This document shows positions 45,057 through 55,261 of a stretch of DNA of 64,000 nt, piece after piece (position 1 is the first letter of the stretch; each line of letters begins with the position of its first letter). The position numbers and the translations under genes were made by a program. This stretch comes from Salvator merianae (taxonomy: Eukaryota; Chordata; Lepidosauria; Squamata; Teiidae), in contig QVOM02000021.1 of assembly GCA_003586115.2 (NCBI GenBank), positions 14,917,953 through 14,981,952 on the forward strand. Direction: 5' to 3'. The notes under the pieces are model-generated. The model saw only the letters and a list, made by a program, of their open reading frames with translations, ran no database searches and was not told the origin of the DNA.

Positions 45057-46143
45057 TCTGTAAAGGTCCTATAGCTTCTTTGACTTTTCTTTTGCTTCTG
45101 ACATACCCCCCAAACCCTTTTTAATTGTTTTTGGCCTCTCTTGCAATCCTCAATTCATTTTTAGCTTTAGCCTTTCTGACACTTATCCTGCAGTTCCTGC
45201 AGATTGCATTATATTCTTCTTTTGATATGTCCCCCTCTTTCAATTTTCTAAACATTTCTTTTTTTCTTTTTAGCAAGTTATTAAGTTCAGGGTTCATCCA
45301 CCCTCGTCTCTTTAGATGCTTGCCATTCTTTCTTCTGTTAGGAATTGTTAAAGGTTGTGCCTCTAGAATCTCCTTTCTCAAAATTTCCCATCCTTCCTGG
45401 ACATTTCTGTCCTTTAAGACATCCAGCCAATGGATCCTTCCTACCCTCCTTCTGAGTCCATCAAAATCTGCTCCTCTGAAGTCTAACCTTGAAGTCTGAG
45501 TCCTCTCAGATCTTCCTCCTTTCGTTATCCAAAACTCAATGATAGCATGGTCACTGCCACCCAGGGTCCCAGTCACCCTTACTTCCTCAACCATTTCCTC
45601 CCTGTTGGTAAGGATTAGGTCCAAGATAGCAGACCCCCTTGTTTTTTCCTCCATCCTTTGGAAAATGAAGTTATCTGCCAGAGAGGATAAGAATTTATTG
45701 GACCCGTGACTTTTGCCAGAGAGAGATTCCCAACAAATGTCCGGATAGTTAAAATCTCCCATAATCACTAGGTCGTGTTTTCCTGAGAGCTTGGCCATCT
45801 GATGTATAAATAGTTCATCCATATCTTCTGATTGTCCAGGGGGTCTATAATAAACTCTTACAACAGTATCCTTTGTGTTGCTCTCTCCTTGCATTTTCAC
45901 CCAAACGGTTTCTACAGGGCTTCCATTATCTGAAAGATTAATCTCTGTGGTGGTATATACTTTCCTTACATACAATGCAACACCTCCTCCCCTTTTATTA
46001 AGCCAGTTTTTTTTAAATAAGTTGTATCCTTCGAGCTCTGTGTTCCAATCATGTGTATCATCCCACCAAGTTTCAGTTATGCCTATGACATCATATTTAT
46101 TTTCCTGTGCTAGGATTTCCAGTTCTCCTTGTTTGTTTCCCAT
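45030..46143 (-). pseudogene. CR1 ORF2 endonuclease domain
   Basis: Apurinic-type endonuclease that nicks target DNA for priming. From the ATG at 46143: I-T-E-T-W-W (catalytic Glu24), V-Y-Y-R-P-P (96-102), G-D-F-N (129-132) and S-D-H (197-199, catalytic His). The frame is open upstream of this ATG, across the end of ORF1 (with T-N-A-Q-S just before the Met, the Asn of the active site), so the true ORF2 start is further 5' and may use reinitiation. A TAA at 45121-45123 interrupts it, and the reading frame changes near 45030. Confidence 0.9.
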
Positions 46144-46328
46144 GCTTTGCGCATTGGTATAGAAACATTTTAGTTTGCGACAAATGTCTCTTACAGGCTT
46201 GACTCCTCTAGTTTCCTTCCAAACTGTTTGTCTTTGTTCCTTCCTTTCATTTCTGGTAGCAAGATCCTTATCTGTATTTATTAGCTGCTTATCTTTCTCT
46301 GGACTTTTACTTCCCTTCCCCTTTCGCC

Positions 46329-47270
46329 CTAGTTTAAAGCTCTCCTGATGAGCGCAGTCAGTCTCCTGCCAAATATGTGCTTTCCTGTCTTTGTAAGATG
46401 GAGCCCATCTCTTGCAAGGAGTCCATCATATAAGTAGTTTAGTCCATGGTCTAGAAATCCAAATCCTTGCTGGTAGCACCATCGACGTAGCCAGTTGTTT
46501 ACCTGTAGAATCCTTCTCCATCTTCCTGTTCCACGGCCATTCACTGGGAGGATAGAAGAGAAGACAACTTGCGCTCCCAGTTCCTTCACTTTCCTGGCCA
46601 GGTCTTCAAAGTCTCTGCAGATAGCTTCAAAGTTCCTTCCTGCGGTGTCATTTGTTCCTACATGTATTAGTAGGAACAGGTAATAGTCTGTAGGACTGAA
46701 GAGTCTTGGCAGTCTCTCGGTTACATCTTTGATTCGTGCACCGGGAAGGCAGCACACTTCTCACGAGGTCATGTCAGGTCTGCACACTGCTGCCTCTGTT
46801 CCCCTCAATAAGGAATCCCCCACAACCACCACTCTCCTATTCTTCTTCACAGCTTCTCTTCTTTTTTTCGGTTCAAGAGGTTTCATATTGCACACCAAAT
46901 CTTTCTGAACTTTCTGATTATTCTTCTCCCTGAGAGCCTGGTATCGGTTTTCAAGCTGTACAGTTGCTGACTCTCTCCTTATCCTCCTGCTTCTTTTGGT
47001 CACATGCTTCCAATCCTCAGCTTCCACAGGTTCTCTGATGTTGTCTTCTCCGTGATCATTTTGAAGTGCATCTTCCATTCTATCCAGGAAGCTCTCCTTC
47101 TCCCTAATGAGCTTCAAAGTAGCCACTCTCTCCTCAAGTTCTTGCACTTTCTCTTCCAGCAAAGACACACGCTCGCATTTGCGGCAGGTGTAATTAGGGT
47201 CCCCCTCAGGTAGAAGTATCATCATATTACACTCCTTGCAGCTAACTACAAAGCTTCTCTCTTTCTCCAT
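46329..47270 (-). pseudogene. CR1 ORF1 (zinc finger, coiled coil, SGNH esterase), one stop
   Basis: ORF1 proteins bind element RNA and assemble the particle. Residues 11-14 and 29-32 form a C-x2-C pair of pairs (PHD-like zinc finger). About 36-60 is a predicted coiled coil (heptads of L, V and E). The esterase domain has G-D-S at 151-153 (nucleophile Ser), then across the stop G-T-N-D and D-G-L-H (Asp-His pair), so the whole SGNH set is present. The TGA at 46761-46763 splits it into 169 and about 143 residues in one frame. It fits a CGA-to-TGA CpG transition. Start chosen at the ATG at 47270, the only one before the zinc finger. Confidence 0.9.
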
Positions 47271-47439
47271 GTTATCTAAAGTTGGTTGGCATCCTCTTCC
47301 TTTTTTCGTTGAATTATTTAAATTGCCACTTTAGGATAATTATTTTACTTTATTAAATTAAACAAAAAAGTGGCTACTCATTTAAATTATTTAGTTGTTT
47401 TAGCTTATTTTTACTTTTCCTTACAATTTTTAACGATGT

Positions 47440-47550
47440 TTTATAATGTTTTTATTGTAATTTGTTGCTGTGTTTTGTAAGCCGCCCTGGGACCCTTCGG
47501 TATAGGGCGGGGTATAAATCGAAATTAAAGTAAAGTAAAAAAATAAAATT
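47440..47550 (+). mobile_element. LINE/SINE 3' tail
   Basis: TTTTGTAAGCCGCCCTGGGA, then CCCTTCGGTATAGGGCGGGG, then TATAAATCGAAATTAAAGTA is a well-preserved squamate retroposon tail. On plus it lies just upstream of the CR1 5' region. Either it is a separate insertion or it marks the limit of the CR1. Confidence 0.65.
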
Positions 47551-47830
47551 TAAGTTCTCTTACTTGATACTTTTTGGAAAAAAAAAATCTAAATTAGTAT
47601 TTTATAGTTTTATGACAGTATATATTTCCCTGTTTTCTGAGCAGGTTTTTCCTCCTCTAGGTCACCAGCAAGAGTAAGTCTCTCCTTGCTCAGACTATGT
47701 GCTCAGGCAGAGCCAAGTATTCTTCTTCCAAATTTCCTTTCCAAGTTCCTGGTCTCAGGATAGCAGCCCCTCCCCCTCAATGTATACATGCCCCTCCCCC
47801 TCAATGAAGATGCAGATCCAGAGGTTCCAT
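47551..47830. other. Possible CR1 5' UTR or neighbouring repeat
   Basis: GCCCCTCCCCCTCAATG occurs twice (47766-47782, 47790-47806). On the minus strand this gives a G-rich sequence upstream of ORF1, which could belong to the CR1 5' promoter region. Not proven. Confidence 0.3.
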
Positions 47831-47835
47831 TCATA

Positions 47836-47888
47836 ACATAACATAACATAACATAACATAACATAACATAACATAACAACACAACACA
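47836..47888 (+). repeat. (ATAAC)n microsatellite
   Basis: About nine CATAA units, then CAACACAACACAACTT. It looks like the 3' tail of a minus-strand retroposon at 47889-48005 (ATTGATTAGTCAATATTGAC). Confidence 0.9.
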
Positions 47889-48037
47889 ACTTTTATTGAT
47901 TAGTCAATATTGACCATATCAAAAACAGAATTTTAAAAAACAAATATTATATAAAATTGACAAATATTGTTTAAAATAAAACATATCCTAACTGTCCTGT
48001 TCAGCCTTCTGGATTATGGTACACAGCTTGAATCTTC

Positions 48038-48567
48038 GGGCCTGTTTGCATTTACCACAGTACAACGTTCTAACTAGCATGGTTCGGGCTGGTTAGGTTC
48101 AGGTACGGAGAGGGGTCTTTGTACCTGTCAGCACTGGAACACTCCACAAGCCAACCAGCACTGGATACAGTGCAAATGGGAGCGCACTAGTTCAGTAGCT
48201 GTGTTCGAACCCAGAGTAGCTGTGTTCAAACCCAGAGGAACTGTGTTCGAACTTGTGTTTGAAAAGGCCACCAGGGTCCAGACCTCAAGGTTCGAACCAG
48301 GGTGCAAATCGGCAGACTGTGCCTGTGCGGCCCCGCCCCGCCCCCATTTTGAACCTAGAAATGGTGCGAATGCACCTTTCCTGATCCTCATCTGATCACA
48401 CTGGTTGGGTTGGAGACTACAATTTAGTTGACCACAGCTGGTTGGATTCAGGTAACCATCAGGTGGGCTTCAGTAGATTTCAGGTCAGCTGGGGCTGTTT
48501 GCAAGTGCAAATCCTGCGTTCTAGCGAGTGTCCTGGAATGTACCACTTGCTAAGTGCAAACAGGCTC
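48038..48567. mobile_element. Family J DNA transposon, complete
   Basis: This 530-bp element has ends GGGCCTGTTTGCATTTA and the complement of GAGCCTGTTTGCACTTA. Inside the left end, ACAACGTTCTAACTAGC; inside the right end, GTTCTAGCGAGTGTCCTGGA. A triple near-repeat of CTGTGTTCGAACCC/CAGAGTAG is at 48199-48260. No coding capacity. Flanks show no matching duplication. Confidence 0.75.
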
Positions 48568-48834
48568 ACTATTTCCAGCAAAGACTTGTGAGAATAATGG
48601 AACTCTAAATGGAACAGACTGAGATGCATCCCTGAATAACTACAACTCATTCCTTTGCGGCCCAAGTACTTCCATGCTGCACCTCTCTAGCATGGTGTTC
48701 AGACCTTTGACATTCTGATCTCCAAGCCTGAACTTTAAGCTTTCTCCTTTGCCTAGACCTGAATGGAACCTTACTTAATGGATTAGATAAGCACACTACC
48801 CTAAGAGTAGCACTGTTCATCTTTAAACCATGAA

Positions 48835-48962
48835 GGCTCTTTCTGCACTAGGCCTTTTTCTGGATTATAGAATAGAGGCCTGCTGTAGTCTGCACTAGCA
48901 TACAGATGGCAGGCCCCTATTGGGGGATATAATCTGGAATAAGACCCAATGAGGAAAAAGCC
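48835..48962. mobile_element. Family A palindromic MITE, decayed
   Basis: GGCTCTTTCTGCACTAGGCC is mirrored by TAAGACCCAATGAGGAAAAAGCC. The inner arms TCTGGATTATAGAATAGAGG and GGGGGATATAATCTGGAATA pair. The terminal 4-6 bases of the right end are mutated. Confidence 0.7.
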
Positions 48963-49282
48963 AATGAACCTTTTGGACTGGTGGCCCAGGCACATCTACC
49001 CTTCCCTTCTCTGTTATTCTTGTATGTCTAAATGGTCCCCACTATAGGATAGCATTAGAAATGCTCCTGAATACATACATAAGTCTGTTCCTCTCCCTTC
49101 TTCTCAATTGTTTCTGTTATAAGAGAAAAAGGACGAACAAAAAACAAAAACTATTTGGGCAGAGGAAAGTAAATTTATTATTCTGCTGTCATTTCCCACC
49201 TGTTTGCTGTATATTTTGCACTTGAGCTACCTTTGGTAGTCACCACCACCATCTATACACCTGTATTTAATGCTCTGTATTT
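48963..49282. other. Non-coding DNA, nothing recognised
   Basis: No repeat ends or coding signature. Confidence 0.4.
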
Positions 49283-49495
49283 ATGCTTACTTTGGGAGGG
49301 ACTTTAGCTCAGTGGTAGTACAAGCAGCCTAGAAAGCAGCGGATTCCAATTCAATCCCCATTCTCTCTCTGGAAGTAGGCAATAGCAAACCGCTTCTGTA
49401 TCTCTGGCAAGAAAAAAAACACATAGAGGTGCCCATGCAGTCAACCAGAAGCCAGTCATGAATCGATGGTACCCAACAGCAACAACAATGCTTAC
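49283..49495 (+). mobile_element. Sauria-type SINE, tRNA-derived head and Bov-B-like tail, 8-bp target duplication
   Basis: The element proper is 49291-49487 (197 bp). A box TAGCTCAGTGG (49305-49315) and B box AATTCAATCCC (49348-49358) form a Pol III promoter. The tail has GTCATGAATCGATGGTACCC then AACAGCAACAAC, a form of the 'gaagtcgactcgacggcacccaacaac' Bov-B tail, so it would be moved by Bov-B LINE enzymes. ATGCTTAC precedes (49283-49290) and follows it (49488-49495), which confirms a complete insertion. Confidence 0.85.
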
Positions 49496-50552
49496 ATTAG
49501 CTTGAGTTTGAACATAGCTTCATGAGTGTATCTGGCTTTGGAAGATAAATGGAGCAGTAATAGCACTTTGATCATAACAGGACATAACAAAGCACCCAAA
49601 CCTGGCAGCTTGCTACCTTACTGATTTTGTATGTGTGAGATCCAGTCCACATGATTAGGTTCCAAGATGGAAAACCTCCCCCTACTCCATACTTCTTATC
49701 TTGATTGGATTGCTTCCCTAGCTTTTATGAAGCTGGTGCCCTCCAGCACATTTGCTCTCATCAGGGTTGATGGGCTTTGTAGTCCAAAATACCTGGAGGA
49801 CACTTGGTTTATAAAGGGTAGCTTTCCTGTTTCTAGGCTTTGTTCTACCAAGATTGTGGGTTGAATTCACACAGGTAGAATAGAGTGCCTGGCAAAGGCC
49901 TGAGGAGCATGGTGTCTGCACACTGGTGGAGCCTTTAGGCTTGCAGTCCAACACTGAGGTCTGGAAATTGCTCTTGGTGCTGTCTTTGCTGCAGTGTGGA
50001 AGAAATTAGAGGGCCCTTGCCACCCTCTTCCAGGGCCACTGCTACCATGCGAATGGATGGTGATGTCAGGGGTAACTTACTTTTGTTGCCATCCCCCAGT
50101 CCTATAATGGAATACATAGAAAATGGCCAGTTTCCAAGACCATATGCCCAGGTCCCTCAATGGGTTTGGACGGAAATGAAAATTCCATATCCTCAGAAGT
50201 TTCCCTCAGGCATCTAAAACTGGAAGGGCAAGAACCATACAGGCATGAACATGCAATGGCTCCCACCTAAGAGATGGGATTCACAGAGTGCCTCCACAAG
50301 CACTTTTCCTGTCCATGTAGAAATGAAACTTCAGTCTTAATGTTGTCAACATCTGTCCCAATACATGTTTTGCTTGGGGAATTTTGTCTTAGCTTCTGGA
50401 TTGCCCGTGGCACAGAATAGATATCACATTAGTGGGAATGGTGGCTAGACCATGGGAATCATTTTTATTTGTAGGGTTAACTGTGTCCAATCTTTTATTA
50501 TCCCAGAACTTCAGTTTCTTCAGCTTGATATACTTGCTCTGATCCTTACCAC
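49496..50552. other. Non-coding DNA, nothing recognised
   Basis: The TGCTCTCATCAGGGTTGATG phrase at 49751 is unassigned. The open frames here have no recognisable domains. Confidence 0.4.
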
Positions 50553-50836
50553 AGAGATGTGCCAAACTGGTTTGAGTTCAAACTGTTTCAGATCAAACAG
50601 GGAGTGTTCAAAAGGTTTGAAACTGGACCAAACACCCTGCCTGTTTGAAGACAGATATCAAATTTGAACTGAACAAAGGGGCATTCAAACAAACCTAACA
50701 CACCCGGTTTGATTTAAATCCTTGAATCAAACCAAATACCATGCCTATTTGAAGAAAAAGGTTTGAATCTGAACTAAGCAAAGGAGTGTTTGGTTCAAAT
50801 TAAACCAAACCAGAAAAAAAGTTCATGCACATCTCT
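50553..50836. mobile_element. Family G DNA transposon copy
   Basis: AGAGATGTGCCAAACTGG on the left is inverted against TTCATGCACATCTCT on the right. The interior holds repeated GTTTGAA/TTCAAAC and CCAAAC motifs. No coding capacity. Flanks do not match. Confidence 0.7.
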
Positions 50837-51235
50837 ACAAGTGTTCCTGACTTGCCCTATTTCACTCATTTCCAGAGGTGTGATCTGTGCAACATATTTT
50901 AGCTTTGAACTTATGTGGCTCATTAATTTCAGTTGCTCAGTGGTTCACCGCTTGACTGCAAATTACCCTAACATTTGCACAGCTATTACTGTCACCTTTA
51001 ACCGTCTTTGTGGTCTTTATGGTCTTTATGGAGTATGGCACTCCCAGATACTTTCAGCTGAATATGTTTGAAAATAAACCTGTTACCCTTAAAAGAATCC
51101 AGCAGAAAGTCTCCAATGACCTCTGTTGACCCCACATTATCTCATTCTCTTCAGACTTGACACCATTTCTGCAGTCACCACAGAAAATCCAGATGTCAGT
51201 CTGCCAGACCACAATATTCCTGTGTTTGTATTAAA

Positions 51236-51315
51236 GAAGTAGTAGTAGTAGAAGAAGGAGGAGGAGGAGGAGGAGGAGGAGGAGGAGGAGGAGGAGGAGG
51301 AGGAGAAGAAGATAA
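51236..51315 (+). repeat. (AGT)n(AGG)n microsatellite
   Basis: Purine-rich trinucleotide tract, about 75 bp. A second T20 run lies at 51358-51377. The poly-Ser frame is an artefact. Confidence 0.95.
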
Positions 51316-51379
51316 ACAAGGTCTTAGAGGAACTCCTCCAGAAGAAAAGATTGCAACTTTTTTTTTTTTTTTTTTTTAA

Positions 51380-52255
51380 ACAACCTAGGCTTTTAAGGTT
51401 GCTAAAGAAAGAAGACAATGACAACGAGTAGATTATAGATTACTGAGTAAAACTGAATTGAAGGAGATGGCAGAAGAGCCAAAGGAAAATCTTTCTTTGC
51501 ATGGATAATAGCAGGCAGTGGCAGCTGGTATGGTGAGCACAGCCTCAAGGTCCCCGCCCCCCCCGCCTTGAAAGCAGGTTTGGGAACTTCCATTGCAGTT
51601 AACCTCAAAGGAAGTGCATGAACCTGCTTTCAGCAGGAGGAGGGACTTCCTGCTGCCTTCACCTGCACCATCCACAACTGATAGCAGAACAGACTGGAGA
51701 TCAGCACCACAGGGAGAGAAGCCAGGAAGGGAGCACGAAAGGAAGCCTAACCACTGAAATTGTTTCCTGAAGTGGTGCACCTTGGCTCCTGCATCTACAC
51801 AGCTTAAAAGTGTCTTAGAAGTGGTAGCATGCAAATGCTCATGTTCTCGTCCCACCTCTAATCCACATTAATAGTTAGATAATGCATTTTGGAAGAGCAT
51901 TTACTGGCCTTTAATGTCAATTAGAGGGATAAGGGTTAGGGGACACTACCACCTCTAAGCTGTTTTTAAACCACTTTTTATTTTACTGTGTGCAGATGCA
52001 CGCCAAGGCTTCCTCTTCATGACTTCCCTTAATCATGCATCCTGCAGTCATAATCTGTCTATAGATTTCACTTGACACTTAGCCGGATTAAAGAAGACAC
52101 AGCTTCAAGGTGTGAGAGTGATCAGCAAATGAGGTAGCATTAAAGGGGAGTTAGACAAACTCATGAAAAAAGCAGTGCACTAGAAACAGCACTGAAAAGC
52201 AAAAGGCATACAAATTAAGCTGTCAGCTAACCATTTTGACTAATTATAGAGCTGC
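51380..52255. other. Non-coding DNA, nothing recognised
   Basis: The 140-codon antisense frame at 51433-51855 has no known domain. The 52000-52255 part looks single-copy. Confidence 0.4.
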
Positions 52256-52257
52256 CT

Positions 52258-52259
<2 letters not shown>

Positions 52260-52297
<38 letters not shown>
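52260..52297 (+). repeat. (AT)n microsatellite
   Basis: About 19 AT units. Confidence 0.95.
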
Positions 52298-52299
<2 letters not shown>

Positions 52300-52640
52300 G
52301 AGATTTAAATTAACAATTGCTTAAGTTGCACATTGCCTTATTTAAGTGCAATGTAAGTGTGTGATGCACACACAAAAAATACTGATTTTTATTTCAAGGT
52401 ATTAATTATTTTTTCTTCTTTAAATATAACATATGAAGGGAGCATAGCATTATAAAAATAAAAATGTTAAAATATGTCCTATAAATTCACAATCCCAGCA
52501 ATTAAAATTTGTCTTGCCTTATTAGCCAGCTGAATTTTTAATTGATTAATCTCTCAATTACAGCAATTACATTTGCATCCCTAATGATCTATTATTACTG
52601 ATTGGCACAAATCCAGCTAACATTTAATTGTGGCCACTGA
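52300..52640. promoter_or_regulatory. Candidate conserved non-coding element
   Basis: AT-rich, repeat-free block with dense homeodomain-type sites: TAATTGATTAAT (52539-52550), CTCAATTACAGCAATTAC, a POU octamer ATTTGCAT (52571-52578) and CCCTAATGATC. No coding frame. Clustering and the lack of transposon sequence suggest, but do not prove, a developmental enhancer-type element. Confidence 0.35.
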
Positions 52641-52789
52641 GAGCAATGAGGGAGTAGGAGCAATCCTGTATTATAATTATGTGGAAGGAAAAAAGAAGAG
52701 ACACTCCACTAGAATGGTCAGCAGAACAATTGCCTTATTGTATGTTTGCTCAGCCCAAGTGGGGAGGGAAAGGATGAAAAACTGGTGTT

Positions 52790-53110
52790 GTACCTCCTCT
52801 TTGCACTTTTCTTGAGTATCCTGGGCCAGAGCAGATTGCCCTGGTCCAGGACATACAACCCATCCCAGGCTGGGACAGGTTGCTGCTGGTGAGGCACAAT
52901 CTGTCTGCATTGGAATGGTCCATCCCATACCAGCCCCCATCACTGGCTTTGAAGACTGCCATTGGAGTTTCCAGCCCCCTCAGTTTGGTAGCGAACCCTC
53001 TTACATCACCAAAAAGGGCCCCCTGCATACCAGAACATGGGGGCATTCCAGAGCAGGTGAATGGAAAAACTGTCCATGCGGGGACAGGTCTAGCATAAAG
53101 TCATGTCACT
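52790..53110. mobile_element. Family E-type DNA element
   Basis: CTCCTCTTTGCACTTTTCTT on the left, with ATCCTGGGCCAGAGCAG, then CTGGGACAGGTTGC and GGCTTTGAAGACTGCC, follows the order of 21362-21740. The right end is not defined. Small frames (88-98 codons) have no domain. Confidence 0.45.
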
Positions 53111-53179
53111 AATGAGGACCATGCACTTTCTCTGTCACATGGGCCTCAAATGCCAGTAATGAATCCAGGTGCACCTCCA

Positions 53180-53515
53180 GATCTTCTGGAGTGTAAGAAC
53201 ATGAGAGAACATAAAACGAACATCAGTTTTAGTAACCATTGATACATCTATCCCCGATGAATTTGCTTAATTCTTTCTTAAAGTTATCCAGGCTAGTTGG
53301 TGTTACCACCACTTCTGATAGTAAATTCCATAGACCAATGACCCTCTGGGTGAAAAAATACTTCCCCTTGTAGGTCCTAACTCTCCTGCTCATTAGCTTC
53401 ATAGAGTGCCCTCTGGTTCCAGTGTTGGGTGATAGAGAAATAATTTTTCCCTATCCACCTTAGCCACACCATGCCTGATTTTATATACTTCAATCTGGTC
53501 ACCTCTGAAATGCCA
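53180..53515 (-). pseudogene. CR1/L3-like LINE 3' end and ORF2 C-terminus
   Basis: GTAAGAACATGAGAGAACAT is the antisense of the usual LINE 3' terminus. The antisense frame then gives G-K-Y-F-F-T-Q-R-V-I-G-L-W-N and V-T-R-L-K-Y-I-K, the conserved region after the RT domain. It is frameshifted and truncated, and 53516-53725 beyond it looks like Family C-type body. Confidence 0.65.
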
Positions 53516-53725
53516 GATTGGGCTGTGTGATGCCCAATCCAGCTACGCAATGCTCGATTGGGCCCATGCTGGATCCTCACCATGAGAGTGGCTGGAAGCA
53601 TCTGACCAATGCCATGGTGGCCAGCAGGCCCATGCATCACACAGGCACAATCAGTTAATTGAGCCTGCATGATGGGCTCATCATGCCAGTGCAATCAGGC
53701 CTATGTGATTGGGCTACGCGATGCC
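53516..53725. mobile_element. Fragment resembling Family C body
   Basis: GGCTGGAAGCATCTGACCAA then TGCCATGGTGGCCAGC matches the AAGCRTCTGGCCACTGCCAYGGTGA core of 15398-15871. Repeated ATTGGGC and GCGATGC motifs occur. No ends. Confidence 0.4.
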
Positions 53726-53769
53726 TCACAATACAGAGGTGAAATTCCACTATTGCCTATTCCAGGAAA

Positions 53770-54110
53770 AAACAGCTCTCAATGTGGGTTTTTCATGAAA
53801 AGCAATATAACCTTCCTGCCTGGAAGGTTAGCTCACAGGTTCCTTCCTGGAGAAAATGGCCTTGCACAAATGCAGAGCAGAAACTGGCCACTGTGCAAGT
53901 GTGTGGGATCAGTGCATACACAGTTCTGGGTATTTTGCACCATTGAAATACCTGGAAGTATCTGCTTCACCACTGCACATACAAGTGTGGAGATAGGTAA
54001 GAGCCCATGCTTGCCCCGTGATGTTTCCCTGCTGTCTGGAAGGGATGTTGAGAGGAAATAGTGAGTTGCAAACAAACTCTCTCTGTCTGGAGGCAGCCAC
54101 AGTCATCCCT
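53770..54110. mobile_element. Family H inverted-repeat element, second copy
   Basis: The right side, CTCTGTCTGGAGGCAGCCACAGTC, is the inverted counterpart of the left edge of 9860-10175. Shared TGCTTGCCC and TGTTGAGAGGAAATAGTGAG blocks. The left end is unresolved. Confidence 0.5.
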
Positions 54111-54849
54111 CATACTAGGTGGTTGCCTACAACAATTTTGCTCATACACAGTCACTGGAATGCAATCTTCCCTTCTATAGTATGGTTTTCCCTTTTATAT
54201 GTCATTGGTCATCACATCATTTTCCCTAACGTGATTTGCAAGGGATAACAGTGATCTTTTTAAAAACAAGTTTCAGTATTGAAGTTCATGGATTTTGCTG
54301 GAAACGTTTGTGGTTTTATATCTGATGTGAGGGGAGGTAATTCGTTGCCTTTTGTGCTACTGGTATATTTATGCTGTTTTAAATAAATTGATTTGGTATT
54401 TTGATTTTAAAATTGACAAATTAAAGGTACTAAATGCACAAACCTGAAAGTAGGTTTGTGGTCTTAAGCTACCCTTCATTCATACTTACCTCTGTGGTGC
54501 AGGATATAAGCATTAGCAAGGTGCATCTTGTGTCCATGCTATTTCATGCTGTTTGCACGTACAAAAATAAGAAAATAGCATGCACATTATACATTATACC
54601 ATGCTCTATTTTAATTATGCTAGCATGATGATGCAAATACGCTTTACCCTACAACCTATTTCAGGACTATCTCATGTTTCATTTACATGAGAATACCCTC
54701 ACACCTTTTTGAACTAGAAAAAGGTATGGGTATTCCAAGTGACTGAAGGTAGGTTATCACATAACAAAGTTAATCCAAAAAAAGTGGGGGTAATATATTC
54801 ATAAATATTTGAAATAAAGAATATCCAAGAAAAAGTTCTTGGAGATAGT

Positions 54850-55260
54850 TCATAAGAACATAAGAAATGCCCTGCAGGACATGAGCACAGAACTTGTTCT
54901 GTTTGCAGTCTCCTAACAGCTGGCCTTTGAAGGCATCCCACCACTTGCTGCCATCAGGTCTGGGATTCATTTTCATTGCTGGTTCTAGTATTCTGAGAAA
55001 GGGAGAAAAGCTTGTCCCTATTCACCTTGTCTATACCACACATAATTCTATACACCTCTACCATGTCTCCTTTGTAGACTAAAAAGCACCAGATGTTGCA
55101 GCCCTTCCTCATAGGGAAGATTCTTGAGTCCTTAGTCATTAGTCATCCTCCTTTGGTCCTTTTCCAATCCTTCTATATCCTTTTTGAGATGCAGTGACGA
55201 AAATTGCACACAGTAGTCCAGATGTGGTCACACCACGGTGGAAAGGTTTAGCTTGGGACC
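54850..55260 (-). pseudogene. CR1/L3-like LINE 3' end and ORF2 C-terminus
   Basis: CATAAGAACATAAGAAATGC is the antisense LINE terminus. The antisense frame continues with Y-K-G-D-M-V-E-V-Y-R-I-M, K-V-N-R-D-K-L-F-S-L and I-C-A-V... equivalents of the post-RT domain. Three such fragments (40190, 53180, 54850), all minus, share this region. Confidence 0.65.
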
Positions 55261-55261
55261 G

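Larger units (their letters stand above)
43329..47290 (-). mobile_element. CR1-type non-LTR retrotransposon, near full length, inactive
   Basis: The minus-strand order is ORF1, ORF2, short 3' UTR, then the CR1-specific 3' end of tandem octamers (TTCTATGA on minus, TCATAGAA on plus at 43329-43352). CR1 elements copy themselves by target-primed reverse transcription using an ORF2 endonuclease and reverse transcriptase. This copy spans about 4 kb and keeps every domain, but ORF1 has a TGA and ORF2 has a TAA, a TGA and two frameshifts. The 5' boundary is uncertain: at least to 47290, possibly as far as about 47820. No target duplication was found. Confidence 0.92.

Noticed and set aside
45125..45499. 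124-codon plus-strand frame, F/L/S-rich, membrane-protein-like
   Set aside because: Antisense shadow of the CR1 endonuclease frame.
47836..47888. CRISPR-like or regulatory tandem array
   Set aside because: Simple five-base microsatellite with no spacers.
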